Assembly: GCF_001426545.1 (NCBI RefSeq)
Contig: NZ_LMEZ01000005.1
Span: 705,333 to 769,332 of the forward strand
Source: Mycobacterium sp. Root135
Lineage (GTDB): Bacteria > Actinomycetota > Actinomycetes > Mycobacteriales > Mycobacteriaceae
Length of the DNA: 64,000 nt
Reading direction: 5' to 3'
Part shown: piece by piece, positions 29,670-39,160 of the stretch
How positions within the stretch are numbered: the stretch's first letter is position 1
Layout: the number at the start of each line of letters is the position of its first letter
Notes under the pieces: model-generated
Databases searched by the model: none
Told to the model about the DNA's origin: nothing
The model's input: the letters and a program-made list of their open reading frames with translations, nothing else
Translations under genes and position numbers: made by a program

Positions 29670-31128
29670 CCCGCGCGGCTTCCTCAAGCACACCCATCGC
29701 GAGACGCCTCAGCGTCGGCCGGTCGACCTGCGGCTGCGGGACTGGAACGAGGTCTACGAGGACTTCTCCCACGAGGTGCTGCAGGACCAGGCCGCCCGGT
29801 GCATGGACTGCGGTATCCCGTTCTGTCACAACGGATGTCCACTAGGCAACTTGATTCCCGAGTGGAACGACCTGATCTTCAAGGACAGGTGGCACGACGC
29901 CATCGAGCGGCTGCACGCCACCAACAACTTCCCTGAGTTCACCGGGCGGCTGTGCCCGGCGCCGTGCGAGGCGTCGTGCGTGCTTGGCATCAACCAGGAC
30001 CCGGTGACCATCAAGCAGGTCGAGGTCGAGATCATCGACAACGCCTTCGACGAGGGCTGGGTGCTTCCCCTTCCGCCGCACCGGCTGACCAACAAGAAGG
30101 TCGCGGTCGTCGGCTCGGGTCCCGCGGGTTTGGCTGCGGCACAGCAGCTGACGCGGGCGGGTCATCAGGTCACGGTGTTCGAGCGCGCCGACCGCATCGG
30201 TGGTCTGCTGCGCTACGGCATCCCCGAGTTCAAGATGGAGAAGCGCCACATCGACCGTCGTCTCGAGCAGATGACGGCCGAGGGCACGACGTTCCGCACC
30301 GGGGTCAACGTCGGCGTCGACCTCACCGCCGCGCAACTGCGGCTGAACTACGACGCCGTGGTGCTGACCGGTGGCGCGACCGACTGGCGCGACCTGCCGA
30401 TCCCCGGCCGCGAACTCGGCGGCATCCATCAGGCGATGGAGTACCTGCCCTGGGCCAACCGGGTGCAGAACGGTGACCCCGTGGTCGGCGAGGACGGCGA
30501 GCCGCCGATCACCGCGAAGGACAAGAAGGTCGTCATCATCGGCGGCGGCGACACCGGTGCCGACTGCCTCGGTACGTCGCACCGGCAGGGTGCGGCCAGC
30601 GTGCACCAGTTCGAGATCATGCCTCGGCCGCCCGAGGAGCGCGCGGACTCGACGCCGTGGCCGACCTACCCCCTTATGTACCGGGTCGCCTCGGCACACG
30701 AAGAGGGCGGCGAGCGGGTTTTCTCGGTCAACACCGAGGAGTTCATCGGCGTCGACGGCCACGTGACCGCACTCAAGGTGCACGAGGTCGAGATGCGCGA
30801 CGGCCGGTTCGCCAAGGTCGAGGGCAGCGACTTCGAGCTCGAGGCGGACCTGGTTCTGCTCGCGATGGGCTTCGTCGGTCCCGAGAAGCAGGGTCTGCTG
30901 ACCGATCTGCGGGTCGAGCTGACCGACCGCGGCAACGTGAAGCGCGACGACGACTTCCAGACCTCGGTGCCCGGCGTATTCGTCGCCGGGGACATGGGTC
31001 GCGGGCAGTCGCTCATCGTGTGGGCGATTGCCGAGGGTCGGGCTGCCGCCGCGGGTGTCGACCGCCACCTCATGGGTCGGACGGCACTCCCGGCGCCGAT
31101 CAAGCCGACGGCCGCCCCCCAGCGCTAG
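29662..31128 (+). CDS. gltD: Glutamate synthase small subunit
   Basis: 488 residues from GTG 29662, the same length as the M. tuberculosis protein as I recall it. The N-terminal 4Fe-4S ligands are in [19 protein letters not shown] and [15 protein letters not shown]. The FAD site is [15 protein letters not shown] near 150, and the NADPH site is [14 protein letters not shown] near 290. It passes electrons from NADPH to the large subunit. The gene overlaps gltB, so both subunits are co-translated. Confidence 0.97.
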   Translation: MADPRGFLKHTHRETPQRRPVDLRLRDWNEVYEDFSHEVLQDQAARCMDCGIPFCHNGCPLGNLIPEWNDLIFKDRWHDAIERLHATNNFPEFTGRLCPAPCEASCVLGINQDPVTIKQVEVEIIDNAFDEGWVLPLPPHRLTNKKVAVVGSGPAGLAAAQQLTRAGHQVTVFERADRIGGLLRYGIPEFKMEKRHIDRRLEQMTAEGTTFRTGVNVGVDLTAAQLRLNYDAVVLTGGATDWRDLPIPGRELGGIHQAMEYLPWANRVQNGDPVVGEDGEPPITAKDKKVVIIGGGDTGADCLGTSHRQGAASVHQFEIMPRPPEERADSTPWPTYPLMYRVASAHEEGGERVFSVNTEEFIGVDGHVTALKVHEVEMRDGRFAKVEGSDFELEADLVLLAMGFVGPEKQGLLTDLRVELTDRGNVKRDDDFQTSVPGVFVAGDMGRGQSLIVWAIAEGRAAAAGVDRHLMGRTALPAPIKPTAAPQR

Positions 31129-31138
31129 GGAACTGCTT

Positions 31139-31305
31139 GCCGAGTTCTGCACACGGGTCGTGATCATGGCGCGACCGCGACCAAGGCGCAGATTTCGGCG
31201 GGACTGGAGACGGGGCTCGGTGCGCACGTTTGCACCTCGCTCGCCGAGTTCTGCGCACGGGTCGTGCATGGCGCCAACGCGACCAACGCGCAAATTTCGC
31301 GGTGG
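31139..31305 (+). repeat. Imperfect direct repeat pair after gltD
   Basis: Two copies of about 63 bp start at 31139 and 31243. Both begin with GCCGAGTTCTGC, then CACGGGTCGTG, a GCGACCAA core and end in an AATTTCGCGG-type sequence (copy 1 GATTTCGGCGG). They are 104 bp apart in the 343-bp gap between gltD and the next small gene. No coding potential is seen. They may be remnants of an intergenic repeat family. Confidence 0.7.
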
Positions 31306-31471
31306 GGGGCATACGCGACGCCTCAGTAACCACATGAGTCACACCAGAAACATCCGATCTTTCGTCGGCGCGCCCTCTGGTGTTAGCCAGATCACAGGTG
31401 TCTAATGATTCTCGGGGTTCGTGCACTAGTGTGAGCCCACGGTGAAGCAAGACGACCGCAGGAGTAACACC

Positions 31472-31612
31472 GTGTACATCAATCCAATCGCTCGCTCGCG
31501 AATGGGCCGTATGGCCTGGTCACTGTTCCGCCACCCCGTCCGCAGCCGCGACTTCCCGGCCAAGCACGAGCGTCTCGTGACCGCCGCCGAACTCGTCCGG
31601 TACGGCGTCTAA
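31472..31612 (+). CDS. Small basic protein, 46 residues
   Basis: Starts at GTG 31472 with AGGAG 7 bp upstream, which is a strong site for such a short frame; an in-frame GTG at 31442 lacks one. The product starts MYINPIARSRMGRMAWSLF and ends ELVRYGV. It is rich in Arg and has one short amphipathic stretch. It lies after gltD where M. tuberculosis has the short Rv3857c, but I cannot show orthology. Function unknown. Confidence 0.6.
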   Translation: MYINPIARSRMGRMAWSLFRHPVRSRDFPAKHERLVTAAELVRYGV

Positions 31613-31683
31613 TACAACCTCATCGCGCCGGAGTCGTGGCACGAAAGTTTGCTTAGCCGATATATCTACCGGGCCGTCAGTAT

Positions 31684-32775
31684 CTACAGCGTGATGCGCT
31701 CGCGACTGCGATGTGCGTCGCCGGTCACCGCGTCGAAGAAGTAGGTCCGCTCCGGCGGCAACGCCAACCCGACGTGCGTCCCCGGATCCAGCTGAGTGCC
31801 CGCTGGCGCATGCACGATCACCCGGGTCTCGTCGTCGATGATCGCGGTAACCAGCGCGTGGCTGCCGAGTGGCTCGACGAAGTCGACGCGTGCGGGCACC
31901 ATGCCGTCGGCCACGGTCGTGCGCACCTCCAAGTGCTCGGGCCGCGCGCCGACCGTGACCGGACCGTTCGGCGTCGCGACGCCGGTGATCGCCGCGCCGC
32001 CGACGTGCAGCGTGCCGTCCTGGACGAGGCCGGGCAGCAGGTTCATCGGCGGACTGCCCATGAACGCCGCGACGAACGTGTTGGCCGGCCGGTTGTAGAT
32101 GTCGTCGGTGGTGCCGATCTGCTGCACCTCGCCGCCGGACATGACGCAGAGCCGATCGCCGAGCGTCATCGCCTCGACCTGGTCGTGGGTGACGTAGATG
32201 GACGTGACGGGAAGCTCCCTGTGCAGCCGCTTGAGATCGCCGCGCACCTGGTTGCGCAGCTTGGCGTCCAGGTTCGACAGCGGCTCGTCGAGCAGGAACG
32301 CCTGCGGCTTGCGCACCAGTGCGCGCCCCATTGCCACGCGCTGACGCTGCCCACCCGACAGCTGACCGGGCTTGCGGTCGAGGAGTTCGTCGATCTCCAG
32401 CAGGGCGGCCGTCTCGCGGACCCGGCGTTCGACCTCTTCGCGCGGCGTCCGGCGCTGCCGCAAGCCGTACGCCAGGTTCCGGTACACCGTCATGTGCGGA
32501 TACAGCGCGTAGTTCTGGAACACCATCGCGATGTCGCGCTCACCGGGCGCCAACCCGTTGACCACCGAGCCGCCGATCCTGATCTCACCCGAGGTGGGCT
32601 TGTCCAGCCCCGCCAGTAGCCGCAGCGCGGTGCTCTTGCCACACCCCGACGGCCCGACCAAGATCAGGAACTCGCCGTCGCCGACCGTGAGGTTCAGCCC
32701 CTTGAGGGCCACGGTGTCACCCGATCGGCCGCCCGCGTACTTCCGCACGACGTCTCGAAACTCGACTTCTGCCAA
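31684..32775 (-). CDS. Sugar ABC transporter ATP-binding protein (MalK/UgpC type)
   Basis: 363 residues. Walker A is GPSGCGKST near 40-48, the signature is LSGGQRQRVAMGRAL near 135-149, Walker B is AFLLDEPLSNLD and the switch His is in YVTHDQVEAMTLGD. A C-terminal OB-type regulatory domain of about 120 residues (TVGARPEHLEVR) marks the CUT1 sugar-importer group. It is the last gene of the nine-gene sugar operon, 10 bp after the MalG-type permease. Confidence 0.92.
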   Translation of the reverse strand: MAEVEFRDVVRKYAGGRSGDTVALKGLNLTVGDGEFLILVGPSGCGKSTALRLLAGLDKPTSGEIRIGGSVVNGLAPGERDIAMVFQNYALYPHMTVYRNLAYGLRQRRTPREEVERRVRETAALLEIDELLDRKPGQLSGGQRQRVAMGRALVRKPQAFLLDEPLSNLDAKLRNQVRGDLKRLHRELPVTSIYVTHDQVEAMTLGDRLCVMSGGEVQQIGTTDDIYNRPANTFVAAFMGSPPMNLLPGLVQDGTLHVGGAAITGVATPNGPVTVGARPEHLEVRTTVADGMVPARVDFVEPLGSHALVTAIIDDETRVIVHAPAGTQLDPGTHVGLALPPERTYFFDAVTGDAHRSRERITL

Positions 32776-32785
32776 CGTAATCCCC

Positions 32786-33694
32786 TCAACCCTTGATTCC
32801 GGTACTGGCGACCGACTGGACGAAGTACCTCTGCGCGCCGACGAACACCAGCAGCATCGGCAGCAGGCTCATCACGTTCGCGGCCATCAGCAACGGCCAC
32901 TTGACCCGATGGGCGCCCTGAAAGTAACTCAGCCCCAACGGGATCGTCATCTGATCCTGGGAGGTGATGACGATCAGCGGCCACAGGAAGTCGTTCCACG
33001 ACGTCAAGACCGTCAATGCGGCGAGGGTCGACATCGCAGGCAGCGACAACGGCAGCACGATCTTGAACAGGACGCCGAGACGAGACGTTCCGTCGACCCG
33101 AGCGGCTTCCTCGAGTTCCACCGGAACGGTCTGAAAGAACTGACGCAGGAAGAAGATGCCGAACGCGGTCGCCAGGTTGGGCAGCATCAACGCCCCGATG
33201 TGATTGATCCCGAGGCCTTCCCACACGTTGTCGCCGAACCACTTCACGATGAGGAAGACCGGGATCATCGTGACCTGGAACGGCACCATCAGCGTCGCCA
33301 TCAGCGTGACGAACAGCGCTCCGCGGCCGAGGAATCGGATGCGGGCGAATGCGTAGCCGGCCAGGCTGCAGACCACCAGGTTGCTGATCAGCACCACCAC
33401 CGTGACCATCGCGCTGTTCAGGAAGAAATGGCCGAACGGTGCCGCCGCCCATGCCTCAGTGTAGTTCTCGAACCGCGGCCGCTCTGGCAGCAGCACCGGC
33501 GGGAAGCGGTTGGTTTCGTTCTCGGTCTCCAGCGACGTGACCAGCATCCACAACAGCGGCAGGATCAACACGAAGGTCATCGGGATGAGCACCAGATGCC
33601 ACGGACTGAACGGCAGCCTGAACTTGCGCTCGCGTCGGGGCGACGACGATTCAGGCGCAACGGTTTTCGTCGGGGGCAGCTCTGTCGTCGTCAT
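32786..33694 (-). CDS. Sugar ABC transporter permease (MalG type)
   Basis: 302 residues with six membrane segments. The EAA loop coupling to the ATPase is EEAARVDGTSRLGVLFKIVLP near 195. It has the short cytoplasmic N-terminus of CUT1 MalG proteins. Its ATG overlaps the stop of the MalF-type gene by one base (33694), so both permeases are co-translated. Confidence 0.92.
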   Translation of the reverse strand: MTTTELPPTKTVAPESSSPRRERKFRLPFSPWHLVLIPMTFVLILPLLWMLVTSLETENETNRFPPVLLPERPRFENYTEAWAAAPFGHFFLNSAMVTVVVLISNLVVCSLAGYAFARIRFLGRGALFVTLMATLMVPFQVTMIPVFLIVKWFGDNVWEGLGINHIGALMLPNLATAFGIFFLRQFFQTVPVELEEAARVDGTSRLGVLFKIVLPLSLPAMSTLAALTVLTSWNDFLWPLIVITSQDQMTIPLGLSYFQGAHRVKWPLLMAANVMSLLPMLLVFVGAQRYFVQSVASTGIKG

Positions 33695-34584
33695 CAGTTC
33701 TGCACGTGCTTCCGTGCGAGCCGGAACTGGACGGCCGTGATGATCAGGATGACGACGAACAGGGCGTACGCCATCGCCGCGGCGTATCCCGCGTCGAAGT
33801 GCACGAAGGCCCTATCCCACAGGTAGTAGACGATGACCGTGGTCGCCCGCAGGGGGCCACCCCGGGTGGTGGCGTAGACCTCGTCGAAGAGTTGCAGCGC
33901 GTTGATCGTCAGCCACACCAGGAGGAACAGGTTCGCCGGACCGAGCAGCGGCACCGTGATGGTGCGGAAGCGGGTGAACGCGCTCGCCCCGTCGATCATC
34001 GCCGCTTCGTGCAACTCGGCCGGAACACCCTGCAGTGCAGCGAGATACACGATCACCGAGAAGCCCGTCCACCCCCAGATCGTCATGGCGACGATGACGT
34101 ACAGCGCTTGCGACGGTGACGCCAAAAAGGGTTGCGACGAGATCCCGACGGCGTTGAGTCCGGCGTTGACCAGCCCGTAGTCACGGTCGGTCAGCCACAG
34201 GAAGATGATGCCCTGCGAGATCGTCGAGACCGCCATGGTGATGTACGCGGCCGTTCGGTACACCGAGATGAAGCGCACCGACCGGTTCATCGCCGCGGCG
34301 ACGAAGAGGCCGACGAGCATCGTGCCGGGAACGAACAGGGCGGTGTAGACGATCGTGTGCTTGATCGCCTCGACGAAGACGGGATCCTCGGCCAGCTTTC
34401 GGTAGTTGGCGAGGCCGACCCACGGCGTCTGAGGCCGCAACAGGTCGGACTGCTGGAACGACAGTTGCAGCGACATCAGCACCGGCAGCAGCCCGAAGAT
34501 GCCGATCAGCACCGCCGCGGGGCCGGTCAGCGCCCATCCCGCGGCGGTGTCCGTACGGCTCAGTCGTCCCAGCAGTGACGGCAT
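33694..34584 (-). CDS. Sugar ABC transporter permease (MalF/UgpA type)
   Basis: 296 residues with six membrane segments. The EAA loop is HEAAMIDGASAFTRFRTITVP near 200. It lacks the large periplasmic P2 loop of E. coli MalF, as usual in actinobacteria. It follows the binding protein gene by 13 bp. Confidence 0.92.
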   Translation of the reverse strand: MPSLLGRLSRTDTAAGWALTGPAAVLIGIFGLLPVLMSLQLSFQQSDLLRPQTPWVGLANYRKLAEDPVFVEAIKHTIVYTALFVPGTMLVGLFVAAAMNRSVRFISVYRTAAYITMAVSTISQGIIFLWLTDRDYGLVNAGLNAVGISSQPFLASPSQALYVIVAMTIWGWTGFSVIVYLAALQGVPAELHEAAMIDGASAFTRFRTITVPLLGPANLFLLVWLTINALQLFDEVYATTRGGPLRATTVIVYYLWDRAFVHFDAGYAAAMAYALFVVILIITAVQFRLARKHVQN

Positions 34585-34597
34585 GCCTTCTCCCGTC

Positions 34598-35878
34598 CTA
34601 CTTCTCGGCCAGGGCCGCGTCGGCGGCCGTGGCGGCGGAGTTCAGCGCGTCCGCGGGTTGCTCCTTGCCGAGCATCACCGACACGATCGCCTGTCCCAGC
34701 GCCTCGGAGACGTCGGGGTACTGCTCGACCGTAGGCCTGACCTTCTTCACGTTGTCGAGGTTCTCGACGAATGCGGCCGTCCCCGGCACGTTTTCGTTGA
34801 GCTTGGTGAGCACCGACTGGTCCTGGCCGACCGACGTGCGGATGGGCAAGTCACCGGTACCCAACGAGAACGCCTTCACCTGCTCGGGCGCGGTCAGCCA
34901 CTTCACGAAGTCGACGGCGGCCTTCTTCTTCGCGTCGCCGTTTTCGAACGTGACCCAATTGTCCGGGCCCGCGATCGTCTGATGGCCACCGCTCGACCCG
35001 GCGAACGTCGGCATCACCTGTACGCCGTAGGAGATGTCCGACAGCTGGCTCAGATCCCATGGGCCAGTGATCAGCATCGCGACCTTGCCGCTGTTCATCA
35101 GCTTCGGCCCGTTCTCGTTGGTGGTGTCGAGGTACACCGACTTGTCGTTGACCGCCATCTGCTGCAGCACGGTAAGCGCCTTGACGCCCTCCGGGGAGTT
35201 GAACGTCGCCTTGGTGTTGTCGGAGTCGAGGATGTCGCCGCCGGCCTCCCACAGCATCGGAAGGTAGTGCCACACCGTGTCTTCACTGCCGTCGGCGGGA
35301 ATCAGCCAGCCGTACTGCCCCTTCGTCGGGTCGGTCAGCTTGGCGGCGGCGGCCCGGAAGTCGTCCCACGTCCAATCCTTCGTCGGAGGTGCGACACCGG
35401 CGTCGGCGAACAGCTTCTCGTTGTAGACGATCGCGAGATTGTCCACCAGGGCGGGCACGCCGACGACCTTGTCGCCGACCGTTGCCGCTTCCCGCTCGGC
35501 CGGGTAGAAATCGTCCCACTTCCAGTCGGGGTTCTTCACCTCTTCGGCCATGTCCACGACCTGGGGGATCTGGGCGATGTTCGGCGACCACGAGCCGAAC
35601 ATGTAGGCGACGTCGGGCGGGCTACCCCCGCGCACTGCGGTGAGCACCTTCTGCAGCACCAGGTCGTTGCTGGAGTACAACTCGCTGACCTTCACGTCGG
35701 GATGGTCCTTGTTGTACTGGGCGACAAGGCCCTTGAACACCTCACCCTCGGTGTCCTGGTAGCCGTGCCAGACCGCGATCTCGGTCGGCCCCGACGGCGA
35801 CGAGCCGCCGCCACCGCACGCCGTGAGAACGAAGGCGAGGATGGCGACCAATGCGATGTAGAGCCGTGATCGGGTCAT
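34598..35878 (-). CDS. Sugar-binding lipoprotein of the ABC importer
   Basis: 426 residues from ATG 35878, with AAGGAG 9 bp upstream. The signal peptide ends in the lipobox LTACGG, giving a lipid-anchored Cys near residue 20. The SBP_bac_1 fold follows (AVWHGYQDTEGEVFKGLVAQ; GVPALVDNLAIVYNEKLFAD; PTFAGSSGGHQTIAGP). It is a CUT1 cluster binding protein for oligosaccharides. The downstream sugar enzymes suggest a galactosamine- or galactose-containing ligand, but this is inferred. Confidence 0.9.
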   Translation of the reverse strand: MTRSRLYIALVAILAFVLTACGGGGSSPSGPTEIAVWHGYQDTEGEVFKGLVAQYNKDHPDVKVSELYSSNDLVLQKVLTAVRGGSPPDVAYMFGSWSPNIAQIPQVVDMAEEVKNPDWKWDDFYPAEREAATVGDKVVGVPALVDNLAIVYNEKLFADAGVAPPTKDWTWDDFRAAAAKLTDPTKGQYGWLIPADGSEDTVWHYLPMLWEAGGDILDSDNTKATFNSPEGVKALTVLQQMAVNDKSVYLDTTNENGPKLMNSGKVAMLITGPWDLSQLSDISYGVQVMPTFAGSSGGHQTIAGPDNWVTFENGDAKKKAAVDFVKWLTAPEQVKAFSLGTGDLPIRTSVGQDQSVLTKLNENVPGTAAFVENLDNVKKVRPTVEQYPDVSEALGQAIVSVMLGKEQPADALNSAATAADAALAEK

Positions 35879-35901
35879 GTGCGGCACTCCTTGTTGGGTT
35901 C

Positions 35902-37212
35902 TCATGGCACGAGCGTGGTTCGGAGCGATTCGGGAAGCAGGTCACCGTGCGCGACGGTCAGGTCGTCGCACAGCTCCCAGATCTGGTCGACGGTCAGCGT
36001 CGCCGCGGTGTTCGGGTCGACCATGGCCGCCGCCCGCACCAACCGGGGATCCCCGTCGACTGCGGCCCGAACCGCGAGTTCGACTGGGCCGAGGAAGTTT
36101 CGGTTGAGCGCGGCGCACTGCGGAGGCAGGTCGCCCACCTTCGTGGGGTGGGCGCCGAGCGCGTCCAGCAGGGTGGGTACCTCGACGGCCAACCCGTTGG
36201 GGAGGTTGGTGATCAGGCCGTCGTTCACTACGTTGGCGGAGATGACGCGCGGCGTTCCGGTCTCGAAGGAGTGGATCACCTGGGGTGCGTACTCCGTCGA
36301 CTCGGTGTCGATGTCGAGCGTCGAGGTCCCGGCGAGTTCGGAACGCACCCTGGCGTATTCGGCAAGGTTGGCCTCACTGATGCGGACGTAGGCGCCGACG
36401 TCGAGGCGAAGCCTGTCGACCTCCTCGGGGTGGCGCAGATACCACGGGACGTACTCGCTGGAGTGTTCACTGGTCTCGGTGGGGTAGTAGCCGAGCCTGC
36501 GGTACATGTCGACCCGCACCCGCCTGCGCAGCTCCGGATCGGTGGCGATGCGTTGGTCCAGAAGCGGATACAGGCTCTCGCCGTTGCGCTCCCAGTTCAG
36601 CACCCACGCCTGGTGGTTGACGCCGGCAGACCAGTACGACACCTCGTCGAACGGCACGTCGACGATCTCGCACAGCCCCACCATCGTCCAGTAGACCGAG
36701 TGACACAGCCCCAACACCTTCAGCTTCGGCGCGACGTGACGCAGGTACGTCACATTCATGGCCATCGGGTTGGTGTAATTGAGCAGCCACGCGTCGGGGC
36801 ACACCTCCAGCATGTCCTTGGCGATGCCCGCCAGCACGGGGAAGGTCCGCAGGCCGCGGAAGATGCCGCCGATGCCGATGGTGTCGCCGATGGTCTGATG
36901 CAGGTTGTACTTCTCCGGGATGTCGAAGTCCCGCACCGTCGCATCGTGCATGCCGACCTGGATGACGTTGATGACGTAGTCGGCCCCGGCGAGGGCCCTC
37001 CTACGGTCCGCGGTGGCCACCACCTCGGGATGCGCGCCCGCCGCGCTGGCGGTGGCGTTGGCGATCGCCTCGGCGGTCTTCAGGCGCTCGGGGTCGATGT
37101 CGTGGAGCACCACGCGGACCGAACCGAGTTCGGGGAACGAGAAGACGTCGCCGAGCAGTTCGCGGGTGAATTCGACGCTGCCTGCGCCGATGATGACGAT
37201 GGTGGGCTTCAT
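35902..37212 (-). CDS. Glycoside hydrolase family 4 (alpha-galactosidase/MelA-like)
   Basis: 436 residues. The NAD-binding N-terminus is IVIIGAGSVEFTRELLGDV, the substrate/metal part is NYTNPMAMN, then GLCHSVYW, whose Cys and His would bind Mn, and GVNHQAWVL with the second metal His. GH4 enzymes use NAD and a divalent metal in a redox-elimination mechanism. MelA members act on unphosphorylated alpha-galactosides, which suits an ABC importer. It overlaps the DMT gene by 4 bp. Confidence 0.88.
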   Translation of the reverse strand: MKPTIVIIGAGSVEFTRELLGDVFSFPELGSVRVVLHDIDPERLKTAEAIANATASAAGAHPEVVATADRRRALAGADYVINVIQVGMHDATVRDFDIPEKYNLHQTIGDTIGIGGIFRGLRTFPVLAGIAKDMLEVCPDAWLLNYTNPMAMNVTYLRHVAPKLKVLGLCHSVYWTMVGLCEIVDVPFDEVSYWSAGVNHQAWVLNWERNGESLYPLLDQRIATDPELRRRVRVDMYRRLGYYPTETSEHSSEYVPWYLRHPEEVDRLRLDVGAYVRISEANLAEYARVRSELAGTSTLDIDTESTEYAPQVIHSFETGTPRVISANVVNDGLITNLPNGLAVEVPTLLDALGAHPTKVGDLPPQCAALNRNFLGPVELAVRAAVDGDPRLVRAAAMVDPNTAATLTVDQIWELCDDLTVAHGDLLPESLRTTLVP

Positions 37213-38168
37213 CCCTGATTCCTCGTGTCTGCGCGAAGGGAGGCGGGGTCCACGACGGCCGGCGTCGGTGCCTCACCGCGCCGCTCGTCGGCGTAGACCA
37301 TCAGCGTCGAACCCGCCAGCGCCAGAACGATTCCGATCGCGCCGTACGGGGTGGGCAACGTCTGATACGCGACCAGCGAGATGATCACGGTCAGCGCTGG
37401 GGCGAGAGCATTCGTGGTCGGAGCGACGATGGAGGCCTTGCCACGGGCGAGAGCCATCAAGAGGAAGAGTGCCCCGATGGCGTTGAGCACCTGGGTGGCC
37501 GCGGTCAATGCGGGTGCCTGCCAGGGGAAGTCGGTGGGGATCCCGCCGAGGGAGAACAGGGCGACGGGGATCAGGAGCAGACCGCTGATGGTCATCCACC
37601 CGAACGTGGTGGCCTCGTTGACGCCGATCGTCGCGGTCTTGCGCATGAAGTACGCCTGCACGCCCCACGCGACACAGATCACGATCGCCAGCAGCAGCCA
37701 CGGGCCCGACGATCCCTCGGATTCACCGCCGGTGATGGTGAACAGCACGATGGCCGCGAGCGCCATCACGAGACCGACGACGGCGAGCGGCGCAATGCGC
37801 TCGCGCAGAAGCACCATCGCCATCACGACGGTGATGGCCGGCGAAATCGAGATGATCGGGAAGATCAGGTAGGCGGGGCCCATGGTCAGCGCCTGGAAGA
37901 GCGCAAGTTGGCCGCCCGCACCGGTGAGCCCGATCAGCAGTCCGTAGATCGTGGCGGCCGGGCGTCGGTCCCACTGCTGGCCGCGCAGGATGACGGCGGC
38001 GGGGATGATCATCGTCAACGCCCAGATCGCGTAGATCATCTCGTCGGGATAGCCGTACTTCGTCGCCGGTAGTGCGGAGAACGCCCCCCAGACGCCCCAG
38101 AACAGGACGAGGAGCGTGGCGTAGAAGATCCAGCTGCGGGTGTGCCCGGTGGCGGGGGTTGTGGTCAT
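37209..38168 (-). CDS. DMT superfamily (EamA) transporter
   Basis: 319 residues with about ten membrane segments in two EamA repeats (for example GAGGQLALFQALTMGPAYLI and LNAIGALFLLMALARGKASI). Drug/metabolite transporters carry small metabolites, sometimes sugars or sugar acids. An extra carrier inside a sugar ABC operon is unusual. It could export a by-product such as acetate or amino sugar, or import a monosaccharide. It overlaps genes on both sides by 4 bp. Confidence 0.85.
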   Translation of the reverse strand: MTTTPATGHTRSWIFYATLLVLFWGVWGAFSALPATKYGYPDEMIYAIWALTMIIPAAVILRGQQWDRRPAATIYGLLIGLTGAGGQLALFQALTMGPAYLIFPIISISPAITVVMAMVLLRERIAPLAVVGLVMALAAIVLFTITGGESEGSSGPWLLLAIVICVAWGVQAYFMRKTATIGVNEATTFGWMTISGLLLIPVALFSLGGIPTDFPWQAPALTAATQVLNAIGALFLLMALARGKASIVAPTTNALAPALTVIISLVAYQTLPTPYGAIGIVLALAGSTLMVYADERRGEAPTPAVVDPASLRADTRNQG

Positions 38169-39160
38169 GGCGTTCTCACTTCTTCGAAGGTCGTTGCGTT
38201 GACGGCTAATTGGCGCACCGCATCGCTGCTCAGCGGCTGACCCGAGTGTTTGGCGGCATACAGTGCGGCGCCAAGTGCGGGATCGAGTAGCGGACGTCGC
38301 AGGTCGTAGTTGGCGGGCTGGCCCGCCATCGCGTTGACGAACAGCTCACGGAAGTCGTCGTCGGAGAACATCCCGCCGGAGTACGACACCGGCACGGTCT
38401 CCTCGTCGGTGAAGCCGACCAGGGTGCGGGTGGTGTCGACCAGCGTGACGAGTTCGTCGACGGCGTCGACGAGGATCTTCGCCGCCACCGGGTCCCGCTC
38501 ACGGGCGGCCTGGCAGACCGTGGTGGCGAGCGCGGCGATGGACGTCCGGTTGCCGCTCCACGTGTCGATGACGAGGCTCACGACGTCGAGGTCGCCGGCG
38601 AGTTGCAGCCGCTCCGTGAGGAGGGCGTAGAGCGACCCACGGCTCAACCGGCCGTCACTCATCCGACTGAATGCGTTGAGACCCTGGGTGGCAACCCAAT
38701 ACGCCGATCCCTCGTCGCCGAACAGCTCGCCCCAGCCGCCGACGCGGTGTCCCAGACCATGGCGTTCGCCGTAGGTCATGGAGCCCGTACCGCTGATGAC
38801 GTTGATGCCGTCCTCACCGGCCAACGAGCCCGCCCAGCCGCAGACCATGTCGTTGTCGCAGCTGTACCGGTCGTGACCGAGGACGTGGCTGGGAACCGCG
38901 TCGAGCTTCTCGACGTCGGCGCTGGCCTCGCCGTAACCAGGGAGACCGAAGAAGGCCGCCGTGATGTCCGACGCCACGATGCCCGCCTGCGTGCAGACGT
39001 CCGTGACACCTTGTGTCAGTGAACTTTCCACGACGTCGAAGTTGGAGTTGAAGTAGTAGGACGGTGGTGCGATGGCACGTGCCAGGATCCGACCGTCGGA
39101 GTCGATCAGGGCGAACGCGGTCTTGGAGCCTCCGCCGTCGACGCCGAGATACCTAGGCAT
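38165..39160 (-). CDS. BadF/BadG/BcrA-type sugar kinase (N-acetylhexosamine kinase-like)
   Basis: 331 residues from ATG 39160 (GTG 39169 is an alternative). The ASKHA phosphate-1 motif is LGVDGGGSKTAFAL near residue 5, and adenosine-site elements follow (NVISGTGSMTYGE; GGWGELFGDEGSAYW; YSGGMFSDD). This is the pattern of eukaryote-like GlcNAc/GalNAc kinases. The neighbours suggest phosphorylation of galactosamine or N-acetylgalactosamine at C6. It overlaps the SIS gene by 8 bp. Confidence 0.87.
   Translation of the reverse strand: MPRYLGVDGGGSKTAFALIDSDGRILARAIAPPSYYFNSNFDVVESSLTQGVTDVCTQAGIVASDITAAFFGLPGYGEASADVEKLDAVPSHVLGHDRYSCDNDMVCGWAGSLAGEDGINVISGTGSMTYGERHGLGHRVGGWGELFGDEGSAYWVATQGLNAFSRMSDGRLSRGSLYALLTERLQLAGDLDVVSLVIDTWSGNRTSIAALATTVCQAARERDPVAAKILVDAVDELVTLVDTTRTLVGFTDEETVPVSYSGGMFSDDDFRELFVNAMAGQPANYDLRRPLLDPALGAALYAAKHSGQPLSSDAVRQLAVNATTFEEVRTP

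Noticed and set aside
28296..29693. Second long antisense frame across the end of gltB
   Set aside because: Same composition bias; no ribosome site and no recognisable motif.
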